NCBI GenBank assembly: GCA_050734135.1
Contig: JBOHUG010000092.1
Location: 24,672-88,671, forward strand
DNA from: Bog-877 sp050734135
Lineage (GTDB): Bacteria > Chloroflexota > Dormibacteria > Aeolococcales > Bog-877
DNA length: 64,000 nt
Direction of reading: 5' to 3'
Part shown: positions 8,371 through 18,633 of the stretch, in pieces
Numbering within the stretch: position 1 is the first letter of the stretch
Layout: every line of letters starts with the position of its first letter
The notes under the pieces: generated by a model
Database searches by the model: none
What the model saw: only the letters and a program-made list of their open reading frames with translations
Told to the model about the DNA's origin: nothing
Made by a program: the position numbers and the translations under genes

Positions 8371-9689
8371 TCGACCGCTACGCCCCCAAGGAATTGCGGG
8401 AGCTGTGGTCGGACGGGACCCGGCTGCGGGTTTGGCTTCAGGTCGAATTGGCTGTCTGCGAGGCCAGGGCCCTCCAGGGCGAGATCACACTGACTCAGAT
8501 GGAGGCGCTCAGGCTCGTCCAGCCGCCAACGCTGGAGCGGGTGGCTCAGCTCGAGGCCGAGCAGGGTCACGACCTGGCCGCCTTCGTGAGCGCCCTCCAG
8601 GAGCAGCTCGGACCCGAGGGCTCCCAGCTCCACCTCGGCCTGACCAGCCAGGACGTGGTCGATACCGCGTGGGCGCTGCAGCTGCGGAGTGCCAACCGGA
8701 TCATCCTGGCCGACCTGGATCGCCTCCTGGAGGCGGCCGCGAAGCTGGCCGTGGATCATAGGCAGACACCGATGGCGGGCCGGACCCACGGGATGCATGC
8801 CGAGCCGGTGACCTTCGGTTTCGTCATGGCCAACCACTTCGACGAGCTGCGCCGGTCGCGGCAGCGCCTCCTCACGGCGGCGGCTGAGGTTGAGGTGGGA
8901 AAGCTCTCGGGTACGGTCGGCACCCACGCCACCCTCAGCCCTGAGGTCGAGACCAGGGCGCTGCACGAGCTCGGGCTGGAAGCGGCACCGATCACGACCC
9001 AGGTGATAGCCCGGGACCGCCACGCCGCCTATCTCTGCTCCCTGGCGGTGCTGGGTGCGGTCTGTGAGCGGCTGGCGATCACCCTCCGTCACCTCCAGCG
9101 GACCGAGGTGGCCGAGGTGCGGGAGCCTTTCGGGCAGCTGCAGAAGGGCTCCTCGGCGATGCCCCACAAGCGCAATCCAGTGTTGCTCGAGCAGGTCTCC
9201 GGGCTCAGCCGCCTGCTGCGGGGCTGGGCGGTGGCCGGCCTGGAGGACATCGCCCTCTGGCACGAGAGGGACATCTCCCACTCCTCGGTCGAGCGGGTGG
9301 CGCTGCCGGACGCCACCATGGTCACCGCCCACATCCTGCGCACCCTGGCCCGGGTGCTGGAGGGGCTGCAGGTTGACGAGGCGATGATGCAGGCCAACTT
9401 GGAGCGGCGGGGTCAGATCTCGCAGAGCCAGCAGCTTCTGCTGGCCCTGATCCGCGCTGGGCAGCCGCGGGAGGCGACCTATCGGCTGGTCCAGGGGCTG
9501 GCTCGGGAGGCCGATCATCCGGGTGGCGACTTCCGCGCCACCGCCGCGGCGAGCCCGGAGCTGGTGGAGCTGCTCAGTCGGGAGGAGCTGGCGGCCTGTT
9601 TCGAAGTGGGACCGTATTTGGCCCAGATCGACGAGAGCTTCCGCCGGCTGGGGCTGTTGGAGCCGACCCGAGGACTATCCGATGGCTGA
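8367..9689 (+). CDS. purB: Adenylosuccinate lyase
   Basis: A 440-residue member of the fumarase/aspartase superfamily. The start is GTG 8367 (then IDRYAPKELRELW), preceded by AGGTGG at 8355-8360; the frame is open further upstream but that part is not protein-like. The superfamily signature is KGSSAMPHKRNP, with the second His region at GRTHGMHAEPVTFG and the first conserved segment at HLGLTSQDVVDTA. PurB eliminates fumarate from SAICAR and from adenylosuccinate. It heads the purine operon and overlaps purC by 8 nt. Length is normal for the family. Confidence 0.93.
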   Translation: MIDRYAPKELRELWSDGTRLRVWLQVELAVCEARALQGEITLTQMEALRLVQPPTLERVAQLEAEQGHDLAAFVSALQEQLGPEGSQLHLGLTSQDVVDTAWALQLRSANRIILADLDRLLEAAAKLAVDHRQTPMAGRTHGMHAEPVTFGFVMANHFDELRRSRQRLLTAAAEVEVGKLSGTVGTHATLSPEVETRALHELGLEAAPITTQVIARDRHAAYLCSLAVLGAVCERLAITLRHLQRTEVAEVREPFGQLQKGSSAMPHKRNPVLLEQVSGLSRLLRGWAVAGLEDIALWHERDISHSSVERVALPDATMVTAHILRTLARVLEGLQVDEAMMQANLERRGQISQSQQLLLALIRAGQPREATYRLVQGLAREADHPGGDFRATAAASPELVELLSREELAACFEVGPYLAQIDESFRRLGLLEPTRGLSDG

Positions 9690-10575
9690 GTCCACCCCGT
9701 TGGGAGCGGGACTCGGCGAGGTGGATCTGCCTGGGGTTCCGCTCTTCCGTCGGGGCAAGGTCCGGGACACCTTCGATCTGGGGAACCGGCTGCTGATGGT
9801 CTCCACCGACCGGATCTCCGCCTTTGACAGCGTCCTGCCCACCCTGATTCCCGACCGCGGCAGGGTGCTCGCTGCGATGTCCCGGTACTGGTTCCGAACC
9901 ACCGCCGACCTGGTGGCCAACCACCTTCGTCCCGACGATGAGTCGGCCCTCCCCGCAGGGTTCTGGTCCCTTCTGGCGGGGCGGGCGATGTTCGTCGCCA
10001 AAGCGCAGCGGATCGACGTCGAGTGTGTGGTCCGAGGCCGGCTGGCGGGGAGCGGCTGGCAGGAATACCAGGAGTCCGGCACCCTCGCCTCAGAGCCGGT
10101 TCCGCGGGGGCTCTCCTTCGGCGCCGAACTGCCGGAGCTCCGCTTCACGCCAGCCACCAAAAATGACCATGGTCACGACGAGAACATCAGCCGGGGCCAG
10201 CTGGCGCAGCTGGTGGGCAGCGAACTGGCGCGCCGGCTGGAGGAGTTCAGCATCCGGATCTTCCGGCTGGCCCAGGTTCACTGCTTGGAGTCCGGCTTCA
10301 TCCTGGTCGACAGCAAGTTCGAGTTCGGGTTCATCGACGGCGCCCTGACCCTGATCGACGAGGTGCTCACACCCGACTCGTCCCGGCTCTGGGAGCTAGG
10401 TGGGAAGCCCGGGGCGGCGCCCCACGGGTTCGACAAGCAGCTGGTGCGCGACTACCTGCTCGGCACCGGCTGGGACCGCAACCCACCAGCTCCGCCACTG
10501 CCCGAGGAGCTGGTCCGCGAGACCCGCGACCGCTATCTGGAGGCCTCGAGACGGATCACCGGCAGCGCTTTGTAG
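9682..10575 (+). CDS. purC: Phosphoribosylaminoimidazole-succinocarboxamide synthase
   Basis: A 297-residue SAICAR synthetase starting at ATG 9682, inside the end of purB. Family motifs are visible: FRRGKVRDTFDLG at the N-terminus with the nucleotide-binding GKVRD, STDRISAFDSVLPTLIPDRG, VECVVRGRLAGSGWQEY, and LVDSKFEFGF near the end. It ligates aspartate to CAIR using ATP, upstream of the PurB reaction. The size is that of the longer, yeast-like version. Overlap with purB and a 5-nt gap to purS indicate one transcript. Confidence 0.93.
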   Translation: MAESTPLGAGLGEVDLPGVPLFRRGKVRDTFDLGNRLLMVSTDRISAFDSVLPTLIPDRGRVLAAMSRYWFRTTADLVANHLRPDDESALPAGFWSLLAGRAMFVAKAQRIDVECVVRGRLAGSGWQEYQESGTLASEPVPRGLSFGAELPELRFTPATKNDHGHDENISRGQLAQLVGSELARRLEEFSIRIFRLAQVHCLESGFILVDSKFEFGFIDGALTLIDEVLTPDSSRLWELGGKPGAAPHGFDKQLVRDYLLGTGWDRNPPAPPLPEELVRETRDRYLEASRRITGSAL

Positions 10576-10580
10576 CCGAG

Positions 10581-10819
10581 GTGGTGGTCAGCCTCAAGGA
10601 GGTGGTCAACGACCCCCAGGGGTTGGTGGTCAAGGATGCCCTGCACACGCTGGGGTTTCCCGAGGTGGGCTCGGCTCGGGTCGGAAAATTCATCAATCTG
10701 GAGCTGGTGGAGTTGGACCTGGAGGCGGCCCGGTCAAGGGTCGACGAGATGTGCCGGCGGCTCCTCTGCAACGGGGTTATCGAGGAGTATCGATTTCAGC
10801 TGCGGGCGGTCCCCGACCC

Positions 10820-10823
<4 letters not shown>
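10581..10823 (+). CDS. purS: FGAM synthase, PurS subunit
   Basis: An 80-residue protein beginning GTG 10581 with the PurS pattern (VSLKEVVNDPQGLVVKDALH; GKFINLELVELD). In the small-PurL type of FGAM synthase, PurS dimers bridge the PurQ glutaminase and the PurL synthetase. The order purS-purQ-purL here is the classical one for that complex. Its TGA overlaps the TTG start of purQ. Confidence 0.92.
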
Positions 10824-11520
<697 letters not shown>

Positions 11521-11524
<4 letters not shown>

Positions 11525-13788
11525 CCCCGGCCGCAGGGGCCGGAGTGCCGACCGCTCGTGAGCTGCGGGAGCTGGCCCTCACCGAGGCGGAGTATCGGGC
11601 GGCGCGGGACCAGCTCGGAAGGGCCCCTAACCGATTGGAGCTGGGGATGATCGGAGCCCTCTGGTCCGAGCACTGCAGCTACAAGACATCCAAGGCCCTG
11701 CTCCGCCAGCTGCCGGCCGAGGGCGAGCGGGTGGTCCAGGGGCCCGGCGAGAACGCCGGGGTTGTGGACCTGGGCGGTGATCTCCTGTGCTGCTTCAAGA
11801 TCGAGTCCCACAACCATCCAAGTGCGGTGGAGCCGGTCCAGGGGGCGGCAACCGGGGTTGGCGGGATTCTCCGGGATGTCTTCGCCATGGGGGCCCGGCC
11901 GGTTGCCCTCCTGGACGGGATCCGATTCGGGGATCTGGATGATCCCCAGCAGCGGCAACGGTTCGCCAAGGTGGTGGAGGGGATCGGCTGGTACGGCAAC
12001 TGCATTGGCGTGCCCACCGTCGGCGGCGAGAGGTACTTCGACGAGGCGTACCAGCACAACTGTCTGGTCAATGCCATGTGCGTCGGGCTCGCCGAACGGA
12101 ACCGACTGGTGCGAGCTCGGGCCAGCGGTCCGGGAAACACATTGCTCTTGGTGGGGGCCGACACCGGTCGGGACGGGATTCACGGCGCCACCTTCGCCTC
12201 GGTGCAGCTGGACGGAGGCGCCCAGGAGCGCCGCCCGGCGGTGCAGGTCGGCAACCCCTTCTTGGAGAAGTGCCTGCTCGAGGCCTGTCTCGAGCTTACC
12301 GGCGACGAGGACCTGATCGGGCTCCAGGACTGTGGGGCGGCCGGTCTCACCAGTAGCTGTGCCGAGATGGCGCACCGGGGCGGGGTCGGACTGGAGATCG
12401 CCGTGGAGCGGGTCAGTCGCCGGGAGCGTGCCATGACCCCCTACGAGGTCATGCTCAGCGAGTCTCAGGAGCGGATGGTGCTGGTGGTCCGCCGCGGCAG
12501 CGAGGATCGCTTCCAGAAGGCATTTGCGCGCTGGGGCCTCCACAGCGACATCGTCGGCCGGGTGATCGAAGAGCCGCTGCTCCGGATCACCGAAGAGGGC
12601 CAAGAGGTGGCGTCACTTCCCCTCTCGGTTCTGGTCTCGGGCTTCCCGGAGCGCCACCCGGTGTCGCGGCCGCCGGAGCTCGCCTCGTTGCTTGCGTCAG
12701 ATCCCCTGGCGCGAACGCCGCCTTGGTCTGGCGGGGAGGCGTGGCTGCGACTGCTGGCGTCGCCCAACTGTGGAGAGAGTCGCTGGATCTGGCGGCAGTA
12801 CGACCACCAGGTCGGCGACGACACCGTCCTGGGACCTGGCGGCGACTCCGCCATCATCCGGCTCCGTGGGAGATCCGATGCTCTGGCGCTCACCGTCGAC
12901 AGCGCCCATCGATCAGCGCCGCTCGACCCACGCCGGGCCACCGCCATCGCGGTCGCCGAGGGGCTGCGCAACCTGGCCTGCGTCGGGGCTGAGCCGCTCG
13001 GCATCACCAACTGCCTCAACTTCGGCGATCCGGATCGCCCCGAGATCATGTGGCAGCTGGAGGAGGCGGTGGGGGGTCTGGCGGAGGCGGCTCGGAGTCT
13101 TGGGATCCCGGTGGTCAGCGGGAATGTCAGCCTCTACAACCAGTTCGACGGCCGGGGCATACCCCCGACCCCCACCCTGGGGATGGTGGGACTCCTCGCG
13201 GAACTGAGCCTCCGGCTGGGTGCCGGATTCACCCGGGCGGGTGACCTGGTGGCCCTGGTGGGGCCTGCGGGAGCCGGTTCCAGCGGGGTGGAGCTGGGAG
13301 GATCCGAGTACCAGCGTCTGGCCGAACGATCGCTGGAGGGGACGCCTCCCGAGCTGGACCTGGCCCAGGAGGCGCGTTCCGCCGAGGCGGTGCGCACGGC
13401 CATCGGGTTGGGGTTGCTGAGCTCCGCCCACGACTGCTCGTCGGGAGGGCTGGCGGTGACCCTGGCCGAGTCGGCGATTCTGGGTGGTCTGGGCGCTAGG
13501 ATCGCGCCGCCTCTCCGCCGCCCCGAGAGCCCCCTCCTCGGGTGGGAGATGGGTGTGCTCTTCGGTGAGTCGCAGGGTCGCTATCTGGTCAGCCTGCACC
13601 CGGACCGACTGCCAGCGGCCGAGGTGCTCTTCGCCGAGCATCGGACCGACTTTGTCCAACTCGGCGCGGTCGGTGGCGCGATGGTCGCGGTCGAGGGCAT
13701 AGCCGAGATTAGCCTGGCGGCGGCGGAGCGCGCCTGGTCCGGGGCGATCCCCGACCGTCTGGAGCCGGGTCTCGCTTCGGGGTCGTGA
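11521..13788 (+). CDS. purL: FGAM synthase, PurL synthetase subunit (small type)
   Basis: A 755-residue protein of the small PurL type that works with PurQ and PurS. Visible family regions include LGMIGALWSEHCSYKTSK near the N-terminus, KIESHNHPSAVEP, GVGGILRDVFAMGARP, GDEDLIGLQDCGAAG and SAHDCSSGGLAVTLAES near the C-terminus. It converts FGAR to FGAM using ATP and PurQ-derived ammonia. GTG start, coupled to purQ by GTGA. A 60-nt gap follows before purF, which has its own apparent promoter. Confidence 0.93.
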
Positions 13789-13835
13789 GCGCGCTCAGGG
13801 CAGCTGTGACCCTGGGACCAGGCTCCGATTCCAGC

Positions 13836-13841
13836 TATTCT
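13836..13841 (+). promoter_or_regulatory. Putative internal -10 element for leaderless purF
   Basis: TATTCT lies 7 nt before the GTG at 13849, within the 60-nt gap between purL and purF. TGGGAC at 13813-13818 is a weak -35 at 17 nt. The position implies a leaderless transcript starting at purF. Confidence 0.4.
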
Positions 13842-13848
13842 TGTGGAG

Positions 13849-15339
13849 GTGACAGCCCAGGCAGAATCCTCTGCCCAGCTACCCGCCGCCACCGCTGTGG
13901 ATGACAGCGACTCCGACAAGCTGCACGAGGCTTGCGGCATTTTCGGCGTATTCGCCCCGGGCCAGGATGTGGCCAACCTCTGCTATCTGGGGCTGTACGC
14001 GCTCCAGCATCGGGGCCAGGAGTCGGCCGGGATCTGTGTCTCGGACGGTGAGCGGCTCCACCTCCATCGAGACATGGGTCTGGTGGGCCAGGTCTTCTCC
14101 GCCGAGGTCCTGAGCCAACTTCGTGGTCCGGTCGGGATCGGGCACACCCGGTACTCAACCACGGGCTCCTCCCGGCTCAGCAACGCCCAACCGTTCAGCT
14201 TCGAGCACGGTCAGCTGGGGCCGGTGGCGCTCGCCCACAACGGCAACCTGACCAATACCCAAGCCCTCCACGCCGGGTTGGTCGAGGAGGGTCAGCAGTT
14301 CGAGACCTCCAGCGACAGCGAGGTGCTGGCGACCCTCCTGGCCCGCACCCCCGGGGAGCGATTGGAGGTGGTCCTCCAGCGGGCCCTGCCCCGCGCCCAA
14401 GGCGCCTACTCGTTGGGGTTCATCACCAGGGACAGCCTGGTCGCAGCCCGAGACGAGCTGGGAATCCGGCCGCTCTGCATTGGGCGCCTGGGGGCCCGCG
14501 ACGCCCCCGGCGGCGACGGCTACATCATCGCCAGCGAGACCTGCGCCCTCGACGTGGTTGGGGCCAAGCTGGTTCGGGAGGTGCGGCCCGGCGAGATCGT
14601 GACCATCGATAAGGACGGCATCCGCAGCGCCAGCTTCGGGGTGCGTCGCCAGCCTGCCATGTGCTCATTCGAGTTCATCTACTTCGCCAGGCCGGACTCG
14701 GTGCTGCAGGAACGCAGCCTCTATGAGGCGCGGCGCGCCATGGGAGTGCGGCTGGCCCAGGAGGCGCCGGTGGTGGCTGACCTGGTGATCCCTTTGCCGG
14801 ACTCGGGAACACCGGCGGCGATCGGGTACGCCGAGGAGAGTCGAGTCCCGTTCGCGGAGGGGATGATGAAGTCCCGCTACATCAATCGCACCTTCCTGCA
14901 GCCTGAGCAGGGCATGCGCGACGCTGGGATCCGGCTCAAGTTCAACCCCATGCGCCATGTGCTGGAGGGGAAGCGGGTGATCCTGGTCGATGACTCCATT
15001 GTCCGGGGCTCGACCTCCCGCCAGATCGTCGAGGCGCTGCGGCGCGCGGGAGCGCTAGAGGTGCACATGCGGGTCGCCTCCCCGCCGATCCGCTTCCCCT
15101 GTTTCATGGGGATAGACATCGCCAGCCGGAGCGAGCTGATCGCTGCTGGCCGCACCCTGGAGGAGGTTCGTGATCTGATCGGGGCCGACTCCCTGGCCTA
15201 CCTCAGCCTGCGAGGCCTGCGACAGGCGCTGCGGGCGGGCGCCAGCGGGTCGGGCTTCTGTTTCGCCTGCCTCGACGGCGCCTATCCGGTCCAGGTTCCC
15301 CAGCAGCTGGAGATGGACAAGTTGGCCCTGGAAGGCTGA
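13849..15339 (+). CDS. purF: Amidophosphoribosyltransferase (Fe-S type)
   Basis: A 496-residue enzyme. The nucleophile Cys follows a propeptide of about 28 residues (HEACGIFGVF); glutaminase motifs ALQHRGQESAGI and RYSTTGSSRLSNAQPF are present. The PRPP loop is VILVDDSIVRGST. Cysteines in PAMCSFEF, FPCFMG and FCFACLDGAYP match the four-Cys Fe-S ligand set of the B. subtilis-type enzyme. It makes phosphoribosylamine from PRPP and glutamine. Start chosen at GTG 13849 because the -10 hexamer ends at 13841; GTG 13843 is in frame but only 1 nt after the hexamer. Confidence 0.92.
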   Translation: MTAQAESSAQLPAATAVDDSDSDKLHEACGIFGVFAPGQDVANLCYLGLYALQHRGQESAGICVSDGERLHLHRDMGLVGQVFSAEVLSQLRGPVGIGHTRYSTTGSSRLSNAQPFSFEHGQLGPVALAHNGNLTNTQALHAGLVEEGQQFETSSDSEVLATLLARTPGERLEVVLQRALPRAQGAYSLGFITRDSLVAARDELGIRPLCIGRLGARDAPGGDGYIIASETCALDVVGAKLVREVRPGEIVTIDKDGIRSASFGVRRQPAMCSFEFIYFARPDSVLQERSLYEARRAMGVRLAQEAPVVADLVIPLPDSGTPAAIGYAEESRVPFAEGMMKSRYINRTFLQPEQGMRDAGIRLKFNPMRHVLEGKRVILVDDSIVRGSTSRQIVEALRRAGALEVHMRVASPPIRFPCFMGIDIASRSELIAAGRTLEEVRDLIGADSLAYLSLRGLRQALRAGASGSGFCFACLDGAYPVQVPQQLEMDKLALEG

Positions 15340-15365
15340 CCGGGAGACTGGGAGCGGGCATTGAG

Positions 15366-16385
15366 GTGAGCAGGTACGTGGACGCCGGGGTTGACCGCGG
15401 TCGCGCCCACGCCGCGGTGGCGCGGGTCGCCGCCTTGGCGGCGACCACCCACACCGCCTCGGTCCTGGAGGGGATCGGCCCCTTTGCCGCGGTTTGGAAG
15501 CTCGGTGAGAACCTGCCGGCCGATGCGGTCCTGGTCAGCTCGACCGATTCGGTCGGGACCAAGTCCAAGGTGGCGGTCGCGATGGGTCGCCATCGCGGCA
15601 TCGGCCAGGATATCGTCAACCACTGTGTCAACGACGTCCTCACCACCGGAGCCGATCCCCTCTTCTTCCTCGACTACTTTGCCAGCGGTCGGATCGAAAC
15701 CACTGTCCTAGAGCAGCTGGCCGAGGGGATGGTGGAGGCCTGCCGGGACAACGGATGCTCCTTGGTCGGCGGGGAGACCGCCGAGATGCCAGGGGTATAC
15801 GGCATCGGCGACTACGACTTGGCCGGGTTCTTGGTGGGCATCACCTCCGAGGCGGTGATCCTCGGCCCCGCCCGCGTCAGGGCCGGCGACCGGCTGCTGG
15901 CCCTTCCCTCGACCGGACTGCACACCAACGGCTACTCACTCGTGCGCCACCTGCTGGCGGAGCGCGAACTCGAATACGACACCCAGCTCCCGGGTACCTC
16001 CGACCCGATCGGAGACATGCTGCTGGCGGTCCACGCCTCCTACCTAGCGCCGGTGCGGGCCCTTCGGGCGCTCGGCGAGGTGCACGCCCTGGCGCACATC
16101 ACTGGAGGCGGGATCATCGAGAACCTGCCGCGGGTTCTGTCTGACGGTTTGGCGGGGGTAGTGGACCGCCAGAGCTGGCAAATCCCCCCCCTCTTCGGTG
16201 CCCTCCAGGAGCTGGGCGACATCCCCGAGGACGAGATGTGGCATTCGTTCAATATGGGGGTGGGAATGATCGCCATCGTTCCCCAGGACACTGTGGGAGT
16301 TGCGACAGGGCTCCCGGAATTCGGCTTCTTTGAGATCGGCGAGGTGCGCGAGCGCCAGGGCCCCGACCGGGTGCTCTGGCGCTGA
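15366..16385 (+). CDS. purM: Phosphoribosylformylglycinamidine cyclo-ligase (AIR synthase)
   Basis: A 339-residue enzyme from GTG 15366. Characteristic stretches: VSSTDSVGTKSKVAVAMG, VNDVLTTGADPLFFLDYFAS, SLVGGETAEMPGVY, PSTGLHTNGYSLVR and HITGGGIIENLPRVL. It closes the imidazole ring of AIR using ATP. The gap to purF is 26 nt. The stop TGA (16383-16385) overlaps a CTG that is the likely purN start. Confidence 0.93.
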   Translation: MSRYVDAGVDRGRAHAAVARVAALAATTHTASVLEGIGPFAAVWKLGENLPADAVLVSSTDSVGTKSKVAVAMGRHRGIGQDIVNHCVNDVLTTGADPLFFLDYFASGRIETTVLEQLAEGMVEACRDNGCSLVGGETAEMPGVYGIGDYDLAGFLVGITSEAVILGPARVRAGDRLLALPSTGLHTNGYSLVRHLLAERELEYDTQLPGTSDPIGDMLLAVHASYLAPVRALRALGEVHALAHITGGGIIENLPRVLSDGLAGVVDRQSWQIPPLFGALQELGDIPEDEMWHSFNMGVGMIAIVPQDTVGVATGLPEFGFFEIGEVRERQGPDRVLWR

Positions 16386-17032
16386 GCCCGCCAGCGCCGA
16401 AGGGATCGCGGGTCGGAGTCGGCGTGCTGGTCTCCGGTGCCGGGACCAACCTCCGAGCGATCTTGGAAGCCTGTGAGACCCAGGATTTCCCGGTCCGCGT
16501 GGCGGGTGTCGCTAGCAACCGTCCCAGCTGCCCGGCTCTGGCTGTTGCCGACCAGGCCGGTACCCCCAGCCGGTCCTTTCCGGCCTCCACCTTCTCTGGC
16601 GACCTGGAGGCGAGGGACCAAGCCATGGCATCCTGGCTGCTCGGCGAGGGAGCCTCGATACTGGCGCTGGCCGGCTACGACCGGATTCTCACCAAGTCCC
16701 TGCTCCGCGCCTTCCCCGGCCGCGTGCTCAATCTCCACAACAGTCTCTTGCCAGCGTTCGCGGGAACCATGAGCGCGGTCCAGGCGGCGCTCGACCATGG
16801 CGTCAAGCTGACCGGCTGCACAGTGCACCTCGTCGACGAGGACTTCCTGGACGGCGGCCCGATCGTGATCCAGGCGGCGGTGCCGGTCCGGGACGACGAC
16901 ACTGTGGAGACCCTGACCCAGCGGATCCACGAAGAAGAGTGGCGGATCTTTCCCCACGCGATTGCGCTGCTGGCCCGGGGTCAGCTGCGGGTGAACGGAC
17001 GCCGGGTGACCCAGCTGGAGCTAGGCTCGTGA
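16382..17032 (+). CDS. purN: Phosphoribosylglycinamide formyltransferase (probable CTG start)
   Basis: GAR transformylase using 10-formyl-THF. Core motifs: VLVSGAGTNLRAIL, LNLHNSLLPAFAG with the catalytic His, and HLVDEDFLDGGPIV with the catalytic Asp. The first conventional start, GTG 16424, would cut off most of the first beta strand (RVGVGVLVSG). The only start-like codon further upstream in frame is CTG 16382, overlapping the purM stop as CTGA, in the same geometry as the GTGA and TTGA couplings of this operon. CTG gives 216 residues; GTG gives 202. Gene identity is certain, the start is not. Confidence 0.88.
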   Translation: MSPPAPKGSRVGVGVLVSGAGTNLRAILEACETQDFPVRVAGVASNRPSCPALAVADQAGTPSRSFPASTFSGDLEARDQAMASWLLGEGASILALAGYDRILTKSLLRAFPGRVLNLHNSLLPAFAGTMSAVQAALDHGVKLTGCTVHLVDEDFLDGGPIVIQAAVPVRDDDTVETLTQRIHEEEWRIFPHAIALLARGQLRVNGRRVTQLELGS

Positions 17033-18570
17033 GCGCTCTCCGCGCCCTGCTGGGGGTGGACGACAAGGCCCATCTCCCAGAGTTTGCCCACGGTCTGAAC
17101 CAGCTCGGATTCGAGCTGATCGCGACCGGGGGCACTGAGCAAGCTTTGCGAGCGGCAGGTCTACCGGTTACCCCAGTTGCGACGGTAACCGGGGTGGAGG
17201 AGATGCTGGAGGGAAGGGTCAAAACCCTACACCCGGCGATTCACGCAGGTATTCTGGCCCGTCGCGACCGTCCAGACGACCTGGCGACCCTGGCCCGGCT
17301 CGGCTTCCAACCGATCGACCTGGTGGTGGTTAACCTGTATCCGTTCGCCAAGGTGGTGGCGGGTGGCGCCGCCGCCCCGACCGTTCTGGAGGCGATCGAT
17401 ATCGGGGGACCGACCCTCCTGCGGGCGGCGGCCAAGAATTTCGCAAGTGTCGGGGTGGTGTCGTCACCTGACCAGTACCAGTGGGTGCTGGCCGAGATGG
17501 CGGCCGGCGGCTTGAGCCCGGACTCGCGCCAGCGCTTGGCGGCCGCTGCCTTTCAGCTGGTCTCCAGCTATGACGCCCTGGTGGCTGACTACCTGGCTCA
17601 GGCGGCCGGCCCGACCCAGACCGGCTGGCCGACCCATCTTGCCCTTGGTGGCTTGCTGCGCCAACCGCTTCGATACGGGGAGAACCCTCACCAGCCGGGA
17701 GCTCTCTACCAGACGGGAACCCAGCCGTCTGGGCTGGCAACGGCCGCGCAGCTTCAGGGTGGCGAGCTCTCCTACACCAACTGGTTGGACGCCGACGCCG
17801 CCTGGAGACTGGTCCGGGGCCTCGACGGCGTCGCGGCTGTGGTGGTCAAGCACACCAACCCCTGTGGGGCGGCGGTGGCCCCGACCGCCGCCACCGCCTT
17901 CCAACACGCCTATGACTGTGATCCCCGCTCCGCCTACGGCGGCATTGTCGCCCTCAACTCCACCCTCGACGAGGAGGTGGCAGGGGAGCTCGCCAAGCAC
18001 TTCCTGGAGTTGGTGATCGCTCCCGCAGCGACTCCTGCGGCTCTGGCGCTGTTGAAGGGCCGCACCCGGCTTCGGGTGCTGACGGCGTCCCTGCCGGATT
18101 CCGAGAACCCAGGCACCTTGGAAGTGCGCAGTGTCGACGGGGGGCTACTCGTCCAACGGCCGGATCCTGCTCGGGACGAAGACGGGGAGTTCCAGGTGGT
18201 ATCCCAACGCCAGCCCACCGAAGTCGAGTGGCGCCAGCTCCACCTGGCCTGGCGCATCGTGCGCGCGGTGAAGTCCAACGCCATAGTGCTCTGCCGCGAC
18301 GACCGTGCCGTGGGAATCGGAGCAGGCCAGATGTCGCGGGTTGAGGCGGTGGAGTTGGCGGTGAGCCGGGCCGGCGATCTCGCGCAGGGTACGGTACTGG
18401 CCTCGGATGCCTACTTCCCGATGCCTGATGGCCTGGAGATCGCGGCTCGAGCCGGGGTAACCGCCGCCATCCATCCCGGCGGCTCGGTGCGCGATCCGCA
18501 GGTGCTGGCGGCGGCGGAGGCCGCCGGGATGGCGCTGGTGGCGACCGGTCGGCGCCACTTCCGGCATTGA
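17029..18570 (+). CDS. purH: Bifunctional AICAR formyltransferase / IMP cyclohydrolase
   Basis: A 513-residue enzyme catalysing the last two steps to IMP. Start GTG 17029 overlaps the purN stop (GTGA) and gives SALRALLGVDDKAHLPEF. The IMP cyclohydrolase domain is N-terminal (FELIATGGTE; GRVKTLHPAIHAGIL) and the AICAR transformylase domain C-terminal (LRYGENPHQPGALYQ; VVVKHTNPCGAAV; AIHPGGSVRD). It is the last gene of the operon and is followed 2 nt later by a hairpin terminator. Confidence 0.93.
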   Translation: MSALRALLGVDDKAHLPEFAHGLNQLGFELIATGGTEQALRAAGLPVTPVATVTGVEEMLEGRVKTLHPAIHAGILARRDRPDDLATLARLGFQPIDLVVVNLYPFAKVVAGGAAAPTVLEAIDIGGPTLLRAAAKNFASVGVVSSPDQYQWVLAEMAAGGLSPDSRQRLAAAAFQLVSSYDALVADYLAQAAGPTQTGWPTHLALGGLLRQPLRYGENPHQPGALYQTGTQPSGLATAAQLQGGELSYTNWLDADAAWRLVRGLDGVAAVVVKHTNPCGAAVAPTAATAFQHAYDCDPRSAYGGIVALNSTLDEEVAGELAKHFLELVIAPAATPAALALLKGRTRLRVLTASLPDSENPGTLEVRSVDGGLLVQRPDPARDEDGEFQVVSQRQPTEVEWRQLHLAWRIVRAVKSNAIVLCRDDRAVGIGAGQMSRVEAVELAVSRAGDLAQGTVLASDAYFPMPDGLEIAARAGVTAAIHPGGSVRDPQVLAAAEAAGMALVATGRRHFRH

Positions 18571-18572
18571 GC

Positions 18573-18605
18573 GTGGCGCAAAAGCGCCACTTTGTGTGTA
18601 TGTTG
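18573..18605 (+). terminator. Hairpin terminator of the purine operon
   Basis: A perfect 7-bp stem GTGGCGC / GCGCCAC (18573-18579 and 18584-18590) with an AAAA loop is followed by TTTGTGTGTATGTT. It starts 2 nt after the purH stop. The U-tract is interrupted but U-rich, so intrinsic termination is likely. Confidence 0.75.
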
Positions 18606-18633
18606 CCCCGGGGAGCGGATGGAGGTAGGTTCG